Source of the DNA: an uncultured Agathobaculum sp.
GTDB taxonomy: Bacteria; Bacillota; Clostridia; Oscillospirales; Butyricicoccaceae
Direction: 5' to 3'
Length of the DNA: 64,000 nucleotides
NCBI GenBank assembly: GCA_944384725.1
Contig: CALWUJ010000003.1
Coordinates: 1 to 64,000 of the forward strand
In this document: positions 34,497 to 43,288 of the stretch, piece by piece
Layout: each line of letters begins with the position of its first letter
How positions within the stretch are numbered: position 1 is the stretch's first letter
Translations under genes and position numbers: made by a program
The notes under the pieces: generated by a model
Told to the model about the DNA's origin: nothing
The model's database searches: none
What the model saw: only the letters and a program-made list of their open reading frames with translations

Positions 34497-35189
34497 TTAT
34501 TCGTCGCTGAAATAATATCCCATGCCGCGTTTGGTCATGATATAGCGCGGACTGGCGGGCTGATCCTCGACCTTTTCGCGCAGGCGGCGAATCGCCACAT
34601 CGACTGCACGCAGATCGCCGTAATAATCATAGCCCCAGACCTGCTCCATCAGTTCCTCGCGCGAAAACACACGGCCGGGCGTGGCCGACAGGAAGCACAG
34701 AATATCAAATTCACGCGCGGACAGTTCCAGCGCCCGCCCGTTTTTATACACCATGCCGTTGTCTCGCGAAATGCGCAGGCCGCCGCCCTGCGGCACAGCG
34801 GGCTTTTCCCGCTCCTCTCCGGACAGCGTGCGCCGCATGTTCGCTTTGACGCGTGCCATCAGCTCACGCATGGAAAACGGCTTGGTGATATAGTCATCCG
34901 CGCCCAGTTCCAAGCCGAGCACCTTATCGGTTTCCTCCTCGCGGGCGGTCAGCATTATGATCGGTGTATCCTGCTTTTCGCGGATATGCCCGAGCACTTC
35001 AAAGCCGTCCATCGAGGGCAGCATCACATCCAGCAAAATCAGATCGGGCGCGTCCTCCAAAGCGGCGCGCAAACCGTCCGCACCGTCATACGCGACCAGC
35101 GTATCGTATCCTTCGCGCTGGAGATTGAACACCAGAATATCCGCAATCGCTTTTTCGTCCTCAACGACCAGAATTTTTTTCTTATCCAT
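34497..35189 (-). CDS. walR: Response regulator WalR
   Basis: A 230-residue OmpR-type regulator and partner of WalK. The receiver has Asp54 in LLDVMLPSMDG and TKPFS. The winged helix has REFDILCFLSATPGRVFSRE and ends MTKRGMGYYF. The ATG at 35189 follows GGAGG; the upstream part of the open frame overlaps the Nudix gene. WalR regulates autolysins and wall synthesis in Firmicutes and is usually essential. Confidence 0.94.
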   Translation of the reverse strand: MDKKKILVVEDEKAIADILVFNLQREGYDTLVAYDGADGLRAALEDAPDLILLDVMLPSMDGFEVLGHIREKQDTPIIMLTAREEETDKVLGLELGADDYITKPFSMRELMARVKANMRRTLSGEEREKPAVPQGGGLRISRDNGMVYKNGRALELSAREFDILCFLSATPGRVFSREELMEQVWGYDYYGDLRAVDVAIRRLREKVEDQPASPRYIMTKRGMGYYFSDE

Positions 35190-35232
35190 AAATGGCCTCC
35201 TTCGCAGAGGGTTGGCGGGTGCTGCGTTCGGA

Positions 35233-35775
35233 TCAGTACAGCCCCTTGAGCTTGGCACGGTACAGCGCGACCACGGTCTTGGCATCGCGGATCTCGTCAC
35301 GCTCGACCATGGCTTCCACTTCAGCCAGCGGCAGCCGCACCACTTCAACAAATTCATCCTCATCCGGCTGCATCTCGCCCTCGGTCAGGTCGAGCGCAGC
35401 AAACAGGTGCACGACCTCGGTCAGAAAGCCGGGAGAGGGATACTCGCAGCCGAGCGGCACCAGACGCCCCGCCGTGCAGCCGGTTTCCTCCTTGAGTTCG
35501 CGCGCACCGCAGTCGGCAATGCTCTCCCCTTCGCCGTGATCCAGCTTACCCGCCGGAATTTCCAGCAGCTCGGTGTCATACGGATAGCGGAACTGCCGCA
35601 CCAGAATCACATTGCCGTCACGGTCGATCGGCAGCACACCCACGCCGCCGACGTGCTCGCACACCTCGCGCGGAGCAATCTTGCCGTTGGGCAGCAGAGC
35701 CTCGTCCAGCCGTGCCTTCATGATCTTCCCTTCAAAAAAATACCGATGAGAAAGCTGTTTTTCGCGCATATTCAT
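35233..35775 (-). CDS. Nudix hydrolase, ADP-ribose pyrophosphatase-like
   Basis: A 180-residue Nudix protein resembling ADP-ribose pyrophosphatases. The Nudix box is GKLDHGEGESIADCGARELK followed by EETG (about residues 75-98), with two more residues between the first Gly and the REL block than the textbook pattern. Upstream LVRQFRYPY and downstream PSPGFL are typical of the ADP-ribose branch. It lies 43 bases before walR on the same strand and may be co-transcribed with it. Confidence 0.88.
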   Translation of the reverse strand: MNMREKQLSHRYFFEGKIMKARLDEALLPNGKIAPREVCEHVGGVGVLPIDRDGNVILVRQFRYPYDTELLEIPAGKLDHGEGESIADCGARELKEETGCTAGRLVPLGCEYPSPGFLTEVVHLFAALDLTEGEMQPDEDEFVEVVRLPLAEVEAMVERDEIRDAKTVVALYRAKLKGLY

Positions 35776-35792
35776 TCTAATCTACCTCTTTT

Positions 35793-37697
35793 CTACGGCG
35801 TCCCGAAGCAGCGCAGCACATAGGCGGTTTCCGGCGGCACCGAGATGTGCACACCGTGGCTGTCCGCATCCTCAAATCCCGTTCCGCTGAGCATATCTAC
35901 TGCGTAAACCGCTTGCACACAAGTACGGATATTGCGGTGGCCGCGGTTGATAATTACCATCATGCGGGAGGTATCGCTCACGCGCTCATATTGCAGCAGG
36001 GCGCCGTGGCAGCGCACAAAATGCAGATCGCCGTCCGCCAGCGTGTTGCTGTCCGCACGCAGTGCGCACAGACGACGGTAAAACGCCAGCAGTTCGCGGT
36101 CCTCCTGCCCCCATGGATACGTCCGGCGGTTGAACGGGTCCTCAAACCCCTGCCGTCCGGCTTCGTCTCCGTAATAGATGGTGGGCGAACCCGGCATGGT
36201 GAACTGAATGACCGCCGCCAGCCGCAGCTTGCGCAGCGCGTTCGCCAGCCGTTCGGGCGGCAGCTCGTAATGCGCGCGCCCGTCGCGGTCCATCTTCCAT
36301 TCCTCATCCGAAACACCCAGCAAAGTCAGCGCGCGCGCCGTATCATGCGTGCCGATGACGTTCATCAGGTTATAAAACACATCACGCGGATAATTTTCAC
36401 GGATGCATTCCATGGTTTCCGCGAAATGTTCGGCTGTGCCGCCGTTGAGGAATGACAAAATCGCATCCCGCAGCGGGTAGTTCATCACGCTGTCCAGTTC
36501 GCCGCCCTGAAAATACTTGCGGCGCTCGGAATAGGCGATTTTGTTGGAAGCATCCTCCCAAACCTCACCAATGACCAGTGCATCCGCTTTTTCCCGCTTG
36601 GCTGCGGCGTTAAGTTTCTGGATGAAGGCATCGGGCAGTTCGTCGGCCACATCCAGCCGCCAGCCGGACGCACCCAGACGCAGCCAGCGGCGCACGACGC
36701 TGTCCTCGCTCTCGATAATATAATCGAGATAGCTTTCGTCCATCTCACACACCTGCGGCAGCGTGTAAATGCCCCACCACGAGCCATATTTATTCGGCCA
36801 CTCCTGAAAGTCAAACCAACGGTAATAGGGCGATTCCTTGGATTGATATGCCCCGACACTATTGTAACGCCCGCGCGCGTTAAAATAGCGGCTGTCATAG
36901 CCGGTATGGTTGAACACGCCGTCCAGCACGACGCGCATGCCGCGCGCAGCGGCTTGCTCACACAGTGTGCGGAAATCCTCCTCGCTGCCGAACAGCGGGT
37001 CGATGCGCTTATAGTCGCCCGTGTCATAGCGGTGGTTGGAATACGCCTGAAACATCGGATTGAAATAGATGGTAGTTACATGCAGGCTTTCCAGATAGTC
37101 CAGCTTGCTGATGACCCCGCGCAGCGTACCGCCGAAAAAGTCATTATTGAGGATCTCGCCGTTCTCATCCGGCCGGTAAACCGGGATATCATCCCAGTTT
37201 TCGTGCAGCACGCGCGGCGCGATCCCTTCCCCCTCGGGCTGGACGGGCATTTTGTCCCGGCAGAAACGGTCAGGGAAAATATTATAGGTAATGCCCCGGC
37301 CAAACCAACGCGGCGGCTGGTAACCCGGATCATACACGGTCAGCTGGTACTTATCGCCCAGCGTGTCAATGATCTCCGCGCGTCCGGCATAGCCGCGCGC
37401 ACAATAGCGCGGGCCGTCCGCTGTATCCATGGTGAAATAGTACCAGTACAGACCCGGATGGGACGGTGTAAAACTGGTTGTATAGTGATCGCGCGCACCG
37501 GCCAGACCGTACCAGCGCATTGGGAACGCTTCCGGCTCCTTGCCGTCCTCCTCCACCCAGAGGGTGATATGCTCCGTGCCGTGTTCGCGCTTCGGATAGG
37601 TGGAAAACTCAACCGTCTGTCCGGCAGGCACCGCGCCATACGGCGCTTTGCAGGCCAGACTGCGGGAGTGAAACACACAATCGGGAATGGTATTCAA
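35793..37697 (-). CDS. GH13 alpha-glycosidase (neopullulanase/cyclomaltodextrinase-like)
   Basis: A protein of about 634 residues with an N-terminal beta domain (about 1-120), a GH13 barrel and a small C-terminal domain. GH13 regions are visible: DGVFNHTG, GWRLDVADELPD with the nucleophile Asp, GEVWED with the acid/base Glu, and VIGTHDTARA. It has no signal peptide, so it probably cuts maltodextrins or glycogen fragments inside the cell. The TTG at 37697 has GGGGGAAA just before it. The in-frame ATG at 37715 would leave a leader of only about 10 bases from the predicted promoter and has no ribosome site. Confidence 0.88.
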   Translation of the reverse strand: MNTIPDCVFHSRSLACKAPYGAVPAGQTVEFSTYPKREHGTEHITLWVEEDGKEPEAFPMRWYGLAGARDHYTTSFTPSHPGLYWYYFTMDTADGPRYCARGYAGRAEIIDTLGDKYQLTVYDPGYQPPRWFGRGITYNIFPDRFCRDKMPVQPEGEGIAPRVLHENWDDIPVYRPDENGEILNNDFFGGTLRGVISKLDYLESLHVTTIYFNPMFQAYSNHRYDTGDYKRIDPLFGSEEDFRTLCEQAAARGMRVVLDGVFNHTGYDSRYFNARGRYNSVGAYQSKESPYYRWFDFQEWPNKYGSWWGIYTLPQVCEMDESYLDYIIESEDSVVRRWLRLGASGWRLDVADELPDAFIQKLNAAAKREKADALVIGEVWEDASNKIAYSERRKYFQGGELDSVMNYPLRDAILSFLNGGTAEHFAETMECIRENYPRDVFYNLMNVIGTHDTARALTLLGVSDEEWKMDRDGRAHYELPPERLANALRKLRLAAVIQFTMPGSPTIYYGDEAGRQGFEDPFNRRTYPWGQEDRELLAFYRRLCALRADSNTLADGDLHFVRCHGALLQYERVSDTSRMMVIINRGHRNIRTCVQAVYAVDMLSGTGFEDADSHGVHISVPPETAYVLRCFGTP

Positions 37698-37730
37698 AAA
37701 ATTTCCCCCAAACATAAAAACTCTTTATAT

Positions 37731-37759
37731 AGTATAGCACGAACTATACGCAAGGTAAA
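37731..37759 (-). promoter_or_regulatory. GH13 promoter with embedded inverted repeat
   Basis: TTTACC (37754-37759), 17-base spacer, TATACT (37731-37736) on the minus strand. The inverted repeat GTATAG-N6-CTATAC (37732-37749) covers the -10 box and half the spacer, where a repressor would block RNA polymerase. Confidence 0.6.
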
Positions 37760-37925
37760 CAAAAAACGGTTTGGCGCACCGCTGCATCCTGTCTGCCGCC
37801 CTGCGGACGCCGCGCGGGCATTTACACCTGCCCCTTCATACTATGATAACAGCCGCCGGTGCGCTGTTTGTCCATTTTCATCCAAAACACGGCGGCCCGA
37901 AACGACGAAAGGAGGTTCTTCGTCC

Positions 37926-38195
37926 ATGAATCTGCGTGTCCGTCTCAAAAACCCGGTGTTCTGGATGCAGCTTTTGCTGGGCATTTCCGCCACCATGCTG
38001 ACGTATGCCAGCCTGACCGCTTCCGATATGACCAGCTGGGGCGCAGTATGGGATGTCATCCGTCAGGCGGTCAACAACCCATACTGCCTGTTTTTGATCG
38101 CATCCAACATCTGGAGCGCACTCAATGACCCGACTACCAGCGGTCTGACCGATTCCGACCGCGCGCGGCAGTATAAAAAGCCGCTCGAACCATAA
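37926..38195 (+). CDS. Phage holin, phi-LC3 family (orphan)
   Basis: An 89-residue holin-like protein. It begins with VRLKNPVFW, has two hydrophobic segments (about 12-30 and 47-65), and ends with the family signature DPTTSGLTDSDRARQYKKP. Phi-LC3 holins form membrane holes that release phage endolysins. AAAGGAGG lies 9 bases before the ATG. No endolysin, tail or integrase gene is nearby and both neighbours are chromosomal, so it is a remnant or a domesticated gene. The much longer open frame upstream is an antisense shadow of the GH13 gene. Confidence 0.85.
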   Translation: MNLRVRLKNPVFWMQLLLGISATMLTYASLTASDMTSWGAVWDVIRQAVNNPYCLFLIASNIWSALNDPTTSGLTDSDRARQYKKPLEP

Positions 38196-38210
38196 AGCAA
38201 TGATATGCGC

Positions 38211-38247
38211 AAACAGGGGGCGCGGACATTGTCCGCGCCCCCTGTTT
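38211..38247. terminator. Strong hairpin between holin and carD genes
   Basis: AAACAGGGGGCGCGGAC (38211-38227) pairs perfectly with GTCCGCGCCCCCTGTTT (38231-38247). It is placed to end both converging genes, though the T run is short. Confidence 0.75.
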
Positions 38248-38248
38248 G

Positions 38249-38761
38249 CTATGCCTTCTTAGCCTCTTTTTTATACTGCGCAATCGTATGCGCGATATAT
38301 GGCTGCACCTCGCTGAGCGGAATCCCCAGCGCAACTGCCAGTTCCCCGTGCAGCAAGTCCTCTGCGCGCTTGCGGTAACGCTGGTCAACCTGACTGACCC
38401 GCCGTCCGCTTCGGCGGGATTTGGCAGAAACCGTCTTAATGAGCTGCACCAGCTCGCGGCAGTCGTGGCTTTGCAGCACCGCCTGATAGTGTTCGCTCGA
38501 CATACGCATACTGTGCGAGGCAAAGCCGTCCAGCTCGATGGTCGGAATGGTCTGGATCAACTGCTCCGCCTGTGCGCGAGAGATGACCGGCCGCGTAAAC
38601 ACCGAGGAATCCACCGGGACATAAATGGTCTCCGTTCCGGAAACGGGCGTAAGCGTATAATACAGCTTATCCTCCTCCGTATCAAAGGGCGGTTTACCGA
38701 CCGCCTCCACCCGGCAAACGCCGCTGGTCCCGTAAACGATAAATTCCCCCGCCTGATACAT
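38249..38761 (-). CDS. CarD family transcriptional regulator
   Basis: A 170-residue CarD/CdnL-type protein. The N-terminal Tudor-like RNA polymerase-binding domain has the pattern YQAGEFIVYGTSGVCRV, and a helical C-terminal domain follows (about 75-170) with a basic KSRRSGRR stretch. Such proteins bind the RNA polymerase beta subunit and stabilise open complexes. The ATG at 38761 follows GGAGGAG. Confidence 0.88.
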   Translation of the reverse strand: MYQAGEFIVYGTSGVCRVEAVGKPPFDTEEDKLYYTLTPVSGTETIYVPVDSSVFTRPVISRAQAEQLIQTIPTIELDGFASHSMRMSSEHYQAVLQSHDCRELVQLIKTVSAKSRRSGRRVSQVDQRYRKRAEDLLHGELAVALGIPLSEVQPYIAHTIAQYKKEAKKA

Positions 38762-38840
38762 GGTACTCCTCCTCACTTTGCCAAAACGCGACGGCGGGCA
38801 GCGTTTTCACGCTGCCGCCCACTGCTTTCTCTATAAGATA

Positions 38841-38869
38841 ATAATAGCACATTTTGCCGAGGAATGTAA
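38841..38869 (-). promoter_or_regulatory. Promoter of the carD gene
   Basis: TTACAT (38864-38869), 17-base spacer, TATTAT (38841-38846). The leader contains a strong GGCGGCAGCG/CGCTGCCCGCC hairpin (38794-38820), 33 bases before the start codon. Confidence 0.65.
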
Positions 38870-38878
38870 GAAATTTTT

Positions 38879-39430
38879 TCATTTCCCTGCATACCAGTCC
38901 AGATTTGCTGCGATTTCATGCGGCAGATAAAAATGCAGATGATCTTTCACCTGTCCGTTATACAGCAGCTCCGCGCGGTGCAGCACGCCTTCATACTGAA
39001 AGCCGCATTTTTCCAGCACACGGCGCGATGCCGGGTTGTCCGGATAGCAGGTCGCGCTGATGAGATCCAGCCCCATTTGGCCAAAGCCGAAACGCACCAC
39101 CGCGCGCACAGCTTCCGTCATATACCCCTGCCCCCAGTAATCCAGCCCCAGCGCATAGCCGAGCGAACGCGCCGAGCCATATTGACGTGCCGAATCGGTA
39201 ATCAGCCCGATCGAACCCATCAGGCGGCAGTCAGACTGCCGCTCGATCGCCCATACGCTCGACTGATTTAAGAAAACCAGATGCAGAATATCGCTTGACT
39301 CCAGCAGGCTTTCGTGCGGTTTCCAGCCCGCGCCCAGCCCCACTTCCTCATCTTTGGAGTAAGCGTAAAGCGCTTCGACATCGTCCTCCCGAAAGGGGCG
39401 GAGCGTCAAACGTTCGGTTGTCAGCGTCAT
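38879..39430 (-). CDS. GNAT acetyltransferase (RimJ/RimL-like)
   Basis: A 183-residue GNAT N-acetyltransferase of the ribosomal-protein alanine acetyltransferase type: it begins TLTTERLTLRPFREDDVEAL, has the GYALGLDYWGQGYMTEAVRA acetyl-CoA region (about 90-109) and ends NPASRRVLEKCGF then a short tail. The substrate may be a protein N-terminus or a small amine. The ATG at 39430 follows AAGGAGAGG. It reads on the same strand after purA but a terminator lies between. Confidence 0.87.
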   Translation of the reverse strand: MTLTTERLTLRPFREDDVEALYAYSKDEEVGLGAGWKPHESLLESSDILHLVFLNQSSVWAIERQSDCRLMGSIGLITDSARQYGSARSLGYALGLDYWGQGYMTEAVRAVVRFGFGQMGLDLISATCYPDNPASRRVLEKCGFQYEGVLHRAELLYNGQVKDHLHFYLPHEIAANLDWYAGK

Positions 39431-39464
39431 AGGGAAACCTCTCCTTTCCGTTGGCAAAAAGAAC

Positions 39465-39497
39465 AAAAGGGCGCAAAGCGATCGCTTTGCGCCCTTT
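39465..39497 (-). terminator. purA terminator
   Basis: A perfect 16-base inverted repeat (AAAGGGCGCAAAGCG with its complement) around the centre AT, followed on the minus strand by a T-rich stretch, 7 bases beyond the purA stop. Confidence 0.85.
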
Positions 39498-39504
39498 CTT
39501 CTCA

Positions 39505-40788
39505 TCACTTAATCGTCATGACCTGATCACGCGCCGGACCGACGCCCAGCATGGTGATCGGGCAGCCGATGATGCGCTCCAGCTCGCGGATGTAATCCTG
39601 CACGGTCTGCGGCAGCTCATCAAACGAACGGCAGTTCGTGATATCCTCGTCAAAGCCGGGGAACTCCTCGTAAACCGGCTCGCAGTCCACCAGATCCATG
39701 AAGTTCGCCGGGAACTCGGTGACGGTTTCGCCGTTCTTCAGCTTATAACCCACGCAGACCTTCAGCTTGGGCAGGCCGCGCAGCGGGTCGATCTTGTTGA
39801 TGACGACCTCGGTCAGACCGTTGACGCGCACCGCATAGCGCGCGACCACTGCATCGAACCAGCCGGTGCGGCGCGGACGCCCGGTGACCGTACCGAATTC
39901 GCCGCCGGCGTTGCGGATGTAATCGCCCGTTTCGTCAAACAACTCGGTCGGGAACGGACCTTCGCCCACGCGGGTGGTATAAGACTTGAAAATACCCATG
40001 ATGCTGTCAATCGCCGTGGGACCAACGCCCGAGCCGATGCAGCAGCCGCCTGCCACCGGATGCGACGAGGTGACAAACGGATAGGTACCCATATCCAGAT
40101 CGAGCAGCGTGCCCTGCGCGCCCTCGAACAGCACTTCCTTGCCCTCCTTGACCGCGTTCCACGTCAGGATCGTCGTGTCGCACACATAGGGGCGCAAACG
40201 CTCGGCGTATTCGCGGTACTCCGCGATCACCGCATCCGCGTCGATCGCTTCGCCGCCGTACACGCCGGTAATCACGCGGTTCTTGTGCGCACACGCTTCG
40301 CGGATGACGGCTTCAAAGCGCTCTGCATCAACAAAATCATGCATACGCACGCCGCTGCGCTCAGATTTATCCATATAGGTCGGGCCGATGCCCTTCTTGG
40401 TCGTGCCGATGGCGGTGCCTTCCTTGGCCTTTTCCGCCTCGCTCAGCGCGTCCAGCTCCAGATGCCACGGCAGGATGCAATGGCAGCGCGCGTCGATAAA
40501 CAGCTTGTCGGTCGAAACGCCCTTTTCGTGCAGGCCGTCGATTTCGCCCAGCACTGCCTTGGGGTTGACCACCACGCCCGGGCCAATCACATTCGTGCAT
40601 TCCGGATACAGGATGCCCGAGGGAATGAGCTGCAGCTTGTATTTCACGCCGTTTGCCACAACCGTGTGGCCTGCGTTGTTGCCGCCCTGGCTGCGGACAA
40701 CCAGATCGGCCTTACCCGCGAAGATATCAATGAACTTGCCCTTGCCTTCGTCGCCCCACTGAGCGCCGAGAATTACCTTACCTGGCAT
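39505..40788 (-). CDS. purA: Adenylosuccinate synthetase
   Basis: A 427-residue PurA, joining IMP and aspartate with GTP on the route to AMP. The N-terminus has GAQWGDEGKGK (about 8-18) with the catalytic Asp, followed by RSQGGNNAGHTV, the GPTYMDKSERSGVRM region, and GRPRRTGWFD. The ATG at 40788 gives the correct N-terminus and has AAAGGAAA upstream; the first ten codons of the longer frame belong to the leader. Confidence 0.97.
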   Translation of the reverse strand: MPGKVILGAQWGDEGKGKFIDIFAGKADLVVRSQGGNNAGHTVVANGVKYKLQLIPSGILYPECTNVIGPGVVVNPKAVLGEIDGLHEKGVSTDKLFIDARCHCILPWHLELDALSEAEKAKEGTAIGTTKKGIGPTYMDKSERSGVRMHDFVDAERFEAVIREACAHKNRVITGVYGGEAIDADAVIAEYREYAERLRPYVCDTTILTWNAVKEGKEVLFEGAQGTLLDLDMGTYPFVTSSHPVAGGCCIGSGVGPTAIDSIMGIFKSYTTRVGEGPFPTELFDETGDYIRNAGGEFGTVTGRPRRTGWFDAVVARYAVRVNGLTEVVINKIDPLRGLPKLKVCVGYKLKNGETVTEFPANFMDLVDCEPVYEEFPGFDEDITNCRSFDELPQTVQDYIRELERIIGCPITMLGVGPARDQVMTIK

Positions 40789-40842
40789 AGGATTTCCTTC
40801 CTTTCTGCTCTCGGACATGCTTTCAGCATGTCATACAGTGAA

Positions 40843-40871
40843 AGTATAGCATAGCGCGCCGCGCTTTTCAA
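40843..40871 (-). promoter_or_regulatory. Promoter of purA
   Basis: TTGAAA (40866-40871), 17-base spacer, TATACT (40843-40848). A small ACATGC/GCATGT hairpin (40815-40832) lies in the leader. No purine riboswitch is evident. Confidence 0.72.
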
Positions 40872-40892
40872 TCCTGATTTGCGCCTTTTGAC

Positions 40893-40921
40893 TTGTAAAA
40901 GGGCATACGCCGTTGTAAAAT
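40893..40921 (+). promoter_or_regulatory. Promoter of the cysteine desulfurase-thiI-cinA operon
   Basis: TTGTAA (40893-40898), 17-base spacer, TAAAAT (40916-40921), 33 bases before the ATG. Confidence 0.6.
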
Positions 40922-40954
40922 ATCCATGTACTTATCAAAGGAGACGGAACGGAC

Positions 40955-42082
40955 ATGCATTATCTGGACAATGCGGCGACGACGGCAGTTCTGCCCGAAG
41001 CAGCCGAGGCTGCCATGCACGCGATGTGCACCTGCTTCGGCAACCCGTCGAGCCTGCATCAAATGGGAATAAACGCCTCTCACCTGCTGGAGGACAGCCG
41101 GAAAACGATTGCAAATGCGCTCGGCTGCCTGCCGGAGGAGACCTACTTTACCTCCTGCGGCACGGAAAGCACCAACATCAGCCTGCGCGGGGTCGCGCAC
41201 CTCAACCGCCATCAGAAAGGACGCGTCATCACGACCGAAATCGAGCACGCGGCAACGCTCAACACCTGTAAACAACTGGCCGCTGAAGGGTTTGACGTGG
41301 TGTTCCTTGCGCCGGACGAAACCGGTCATATCACACCTGCGGCACTCGAACAAGCGCTGACCGAGGACACGGTGCTGCTGTCCTGCCAGCTGGTCAACAA
41401 CGAGATCGGCACGGTGCAGCCCGTGGCGGAACTCGGCGCGATGCTCAAAACCAAAGCGCCGCGCGCGCTGTTTCATATCGACGCGGTGCAGGGGCTGGCA
41501 CGCGTCAAACTCACGCCGAAAAAATGGAACTGCGACCTGATGAGCGTGTCCGGCCACAAGATCGGCGCGCCCAAGGGCATCGGCGCGCTGTATGTCAAAA
41601 AGGGTCTGCGCCTGCCGCCCTTGATGTTCGGCGGCGGACAGGAAAAGGGTATGCGTCCGGGCACCGAGGCGCTGCCGAATATCGCGGCCTTTGCTGAGGC
41701 GTGTGAAATCCGCATGGCGCACTTTGACGAGGATTTTCAGCATGTGCAAAGCCTTGCCGACTATTTACATCAGCAGGCCGCGGCGCTTTTGCCGGACGCA
41801 ACGTTCAACGGGAAGGGCGACATCCCGCATGTGGTCAACCTGTCGCTGCCCGGCTGCAAGAGCGAGGTCATGCTGCGCGTGCTGGAGAGCGACGAGGTTT
41901 ATGTTTCGAGCGGCTCGGCCTGCTCCAAAGGCAAGCAAAGCGGCGTTCTCAAGGCGCTCGGCCTGCCCAAAGCGCGCACGGACAGCGCGCTGCGCGTGTC
42001 TTTCTGCCCATCCAACACCAAGGAAGATGTGGACGCTTTTATCGCAGCCGCGCAAAAGGGTCAGAAAATGTTCAAACGGTAA
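40955..42082 (+). CDS. Cysteine desulfurase (NifS/IscS-like)
   Basis: A 375-residue class V PLP enzyme that takes sulfur from cysteine. PLP binds Lys202 in SGHKIGAPKG. The persulfide Cys323 lies in SSGSACSKGK, the longer IscS/NifS-type loop. thiI follows 18 bases downstream, so the most likely acceptor is ThiI for 4-thiouridine in tRNA, like Bacillus NifZ. A role in iron-sulfur cluster assembly is less likely because no scaffold gene is present. A good GGAGACGG site precedes the ATG. Confidence 0.92.
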   Translation: MHYLDNAATTAVLPEAAEAAMHAMCTCFGNPSSLHQMGINASHLLEDSRKTIANALGCLPEETYFTSCGTESTNISLRGVAHLNRHQKGRVITTEIEHAATLNTCKQLAAEGFDVVFLAPDETGHITPAALEQALTEDTVLLSCQLVNNEIGTVQPVAELGAMLKTKAPRALFHIDAVQGLARVKLTPKKWNCDLMSVSGHKIGAPKGIGALYVKKGLRLPPLMFGGGQEKGMRPGTEALPNIAAFAEACEIRMAHFDEDFQHVQSLADYLHQQAAALLPDATFNGKGDIPHVVNLSLPGCKSEVMLRVLESDEVYVSSGSACSKGKQSGVLKALGLPKARTDSALRVSFCPSNTKEDVDAFIAAAQKGQKMFKR

Positions 42083-42100
42083 AGAAATAAAGGAGAAACT

Positions 42101-43270
42101 ATGAAAGAAGTATTGCTGCTCAAATGCGGAGAGATCGTGCTCAAAGGCCTTAACCGCAAAACCTTTGAGGATCGACTGCTCAAAAACCTGTCCCGCCGGA
42201 TGAAGCATGTGGCGGACTGCGAGATTTCCATGCGCCAGTCGGTGGTTTACGTCGAAGTGCCCGAGAACGCGGACGCAGACGCGGTTATGGACTGCGCGCG
42301 CCATGTGTTCGGCTTTGCCACTATCTCGCGCGCGGCGGTCTGCCCGGAAAAGACGCTCGAGAGTGTCATCGACACCGCACAGAGCTATCTTGCGCCGCGC
42401 TTTGCACAGGCGAAGACCTTCAAAGTCGAGACCAAGCGCGGCGACAAGAAATTCCCCATGACCTCGACCGAGATCAGCCAGCACGTCGGCGGCGAACTGG
42501 CCGACCGTTTCCCGGACGTGCGCCCCTATATGCACGGCCCGGATCTGACGGTACACGTTGAGATCCGCGAACAATATGCCTTTGTCCACGCAGGCCCCGA
42601 GCCGGGCGCGGGCGGCATGCCGATCGGCTCGAATGGCAGAGCCGCGCTGCTGCTTTCGGGCGGCATCGACAGCCCGGTTGCGGGTTGGATGATGGCCAAG
42701 CGTGGTTTGGAACTCGTCGGCGTACACTTTTTCAGCTACCCCTACACCTCGGAACGCGCCAAGGATAAGGTACTCGAACTGGGCCGTAAGCTGACCGCAT
42801 GGTGCGGCCGCATGAGTGTGATGGTCGTACCGTTCACCAAAATTCAAGAAGAAATCCGTGAAAAGTGCCACGAAGAGCTGTTCACGCTCATTATGCGGCG
42901 CTTTATGATGCGCATTGCCGAGAAGGTCGCGGTCGAATACGGCTGCGGCGCACTCATCACCGGCGAATCGCTCGGTCAGGTTGCCAGCCAGACCATGCCT
43001 GCCATGGGCGTGACCGGCGCGGTGTGCGAGCTGCCAATCTTCCGCCCGTGCATCGGCATGGATAAAGAGGAAATCGTGCGCATCGCACGGCAGATTGACA
43101 CCTTTGAGACCTCCATTCTGCCGTATGAAGACTGCTGCACGGTGTTCACCCCCAAGCACCCGAACACCAAGCCCAAGATGCCGAAAATCCTTGAGGCAGA
43201 GAGCCATCTGGACGTAGAAACCCTCGTCAATGAGGCAGTCGAAGGCGTAGAAATTATCCATTTGCCGTAA
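42101..43270 (+). CDS. thiI: tRNA 4-thiouridine sulfurtransferase ThiI
   Basis: A 389-residue ThiI. A ferredoxin-like domain and THUMP domain (about 1-165) bind tRNA. The PP-loop SGGIDSPVAGW (about 184-194) adenylates U8. It ends without the rhodanese domain of enterobacterial ThiI, which is normal for Firmicutes and requires direct sulfur transfer from the desulfurase encoded upstream. AAAGGAG precedes the ATG. Confidence 0.95.
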   Translation: MKEVLLLKCGEIVLKGLNRKTFEDRLLKNLSRRMKHVADCEISMRQSVVYVEVPENADADAVMDCARHVFGFATISRAAVCPEKTLESVIDTAQSYLAPRFAQAKTFKVETKRGDKKFPMTSTEISQHVGGELADRFPDVRPYMHGPDLTVHVEIREQYAFVHAGPEPGAGGMPIGSNGRAALLLSGGIDSPVAGWMMAKRGLELVGVHFFSYPYTSERAKDKVLELGRKLTAWCGRMSVMVVPFTKIQEEIREKCHEELFTLIMRRFMMRIAEKVAVEYGCGALITGESLGQVASQTMPAMGVTGAVCELPIFRPCIGMDKEEIVRIARQIDTFETSILPYEDCCTVFTPKHPNTKPKMPKILEAESHLDVETLVNEAVEGVEIIHLP

Positions 43271-43288
43271 GAAAGAAGGAATGCATCC

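Noticed and set aside
36843..37925. Long N-terminal extension of the holin frame
   Set aside because: It is antisense to the GH13 gene; the holin has its own ATG and strong ribosome site at 37926.
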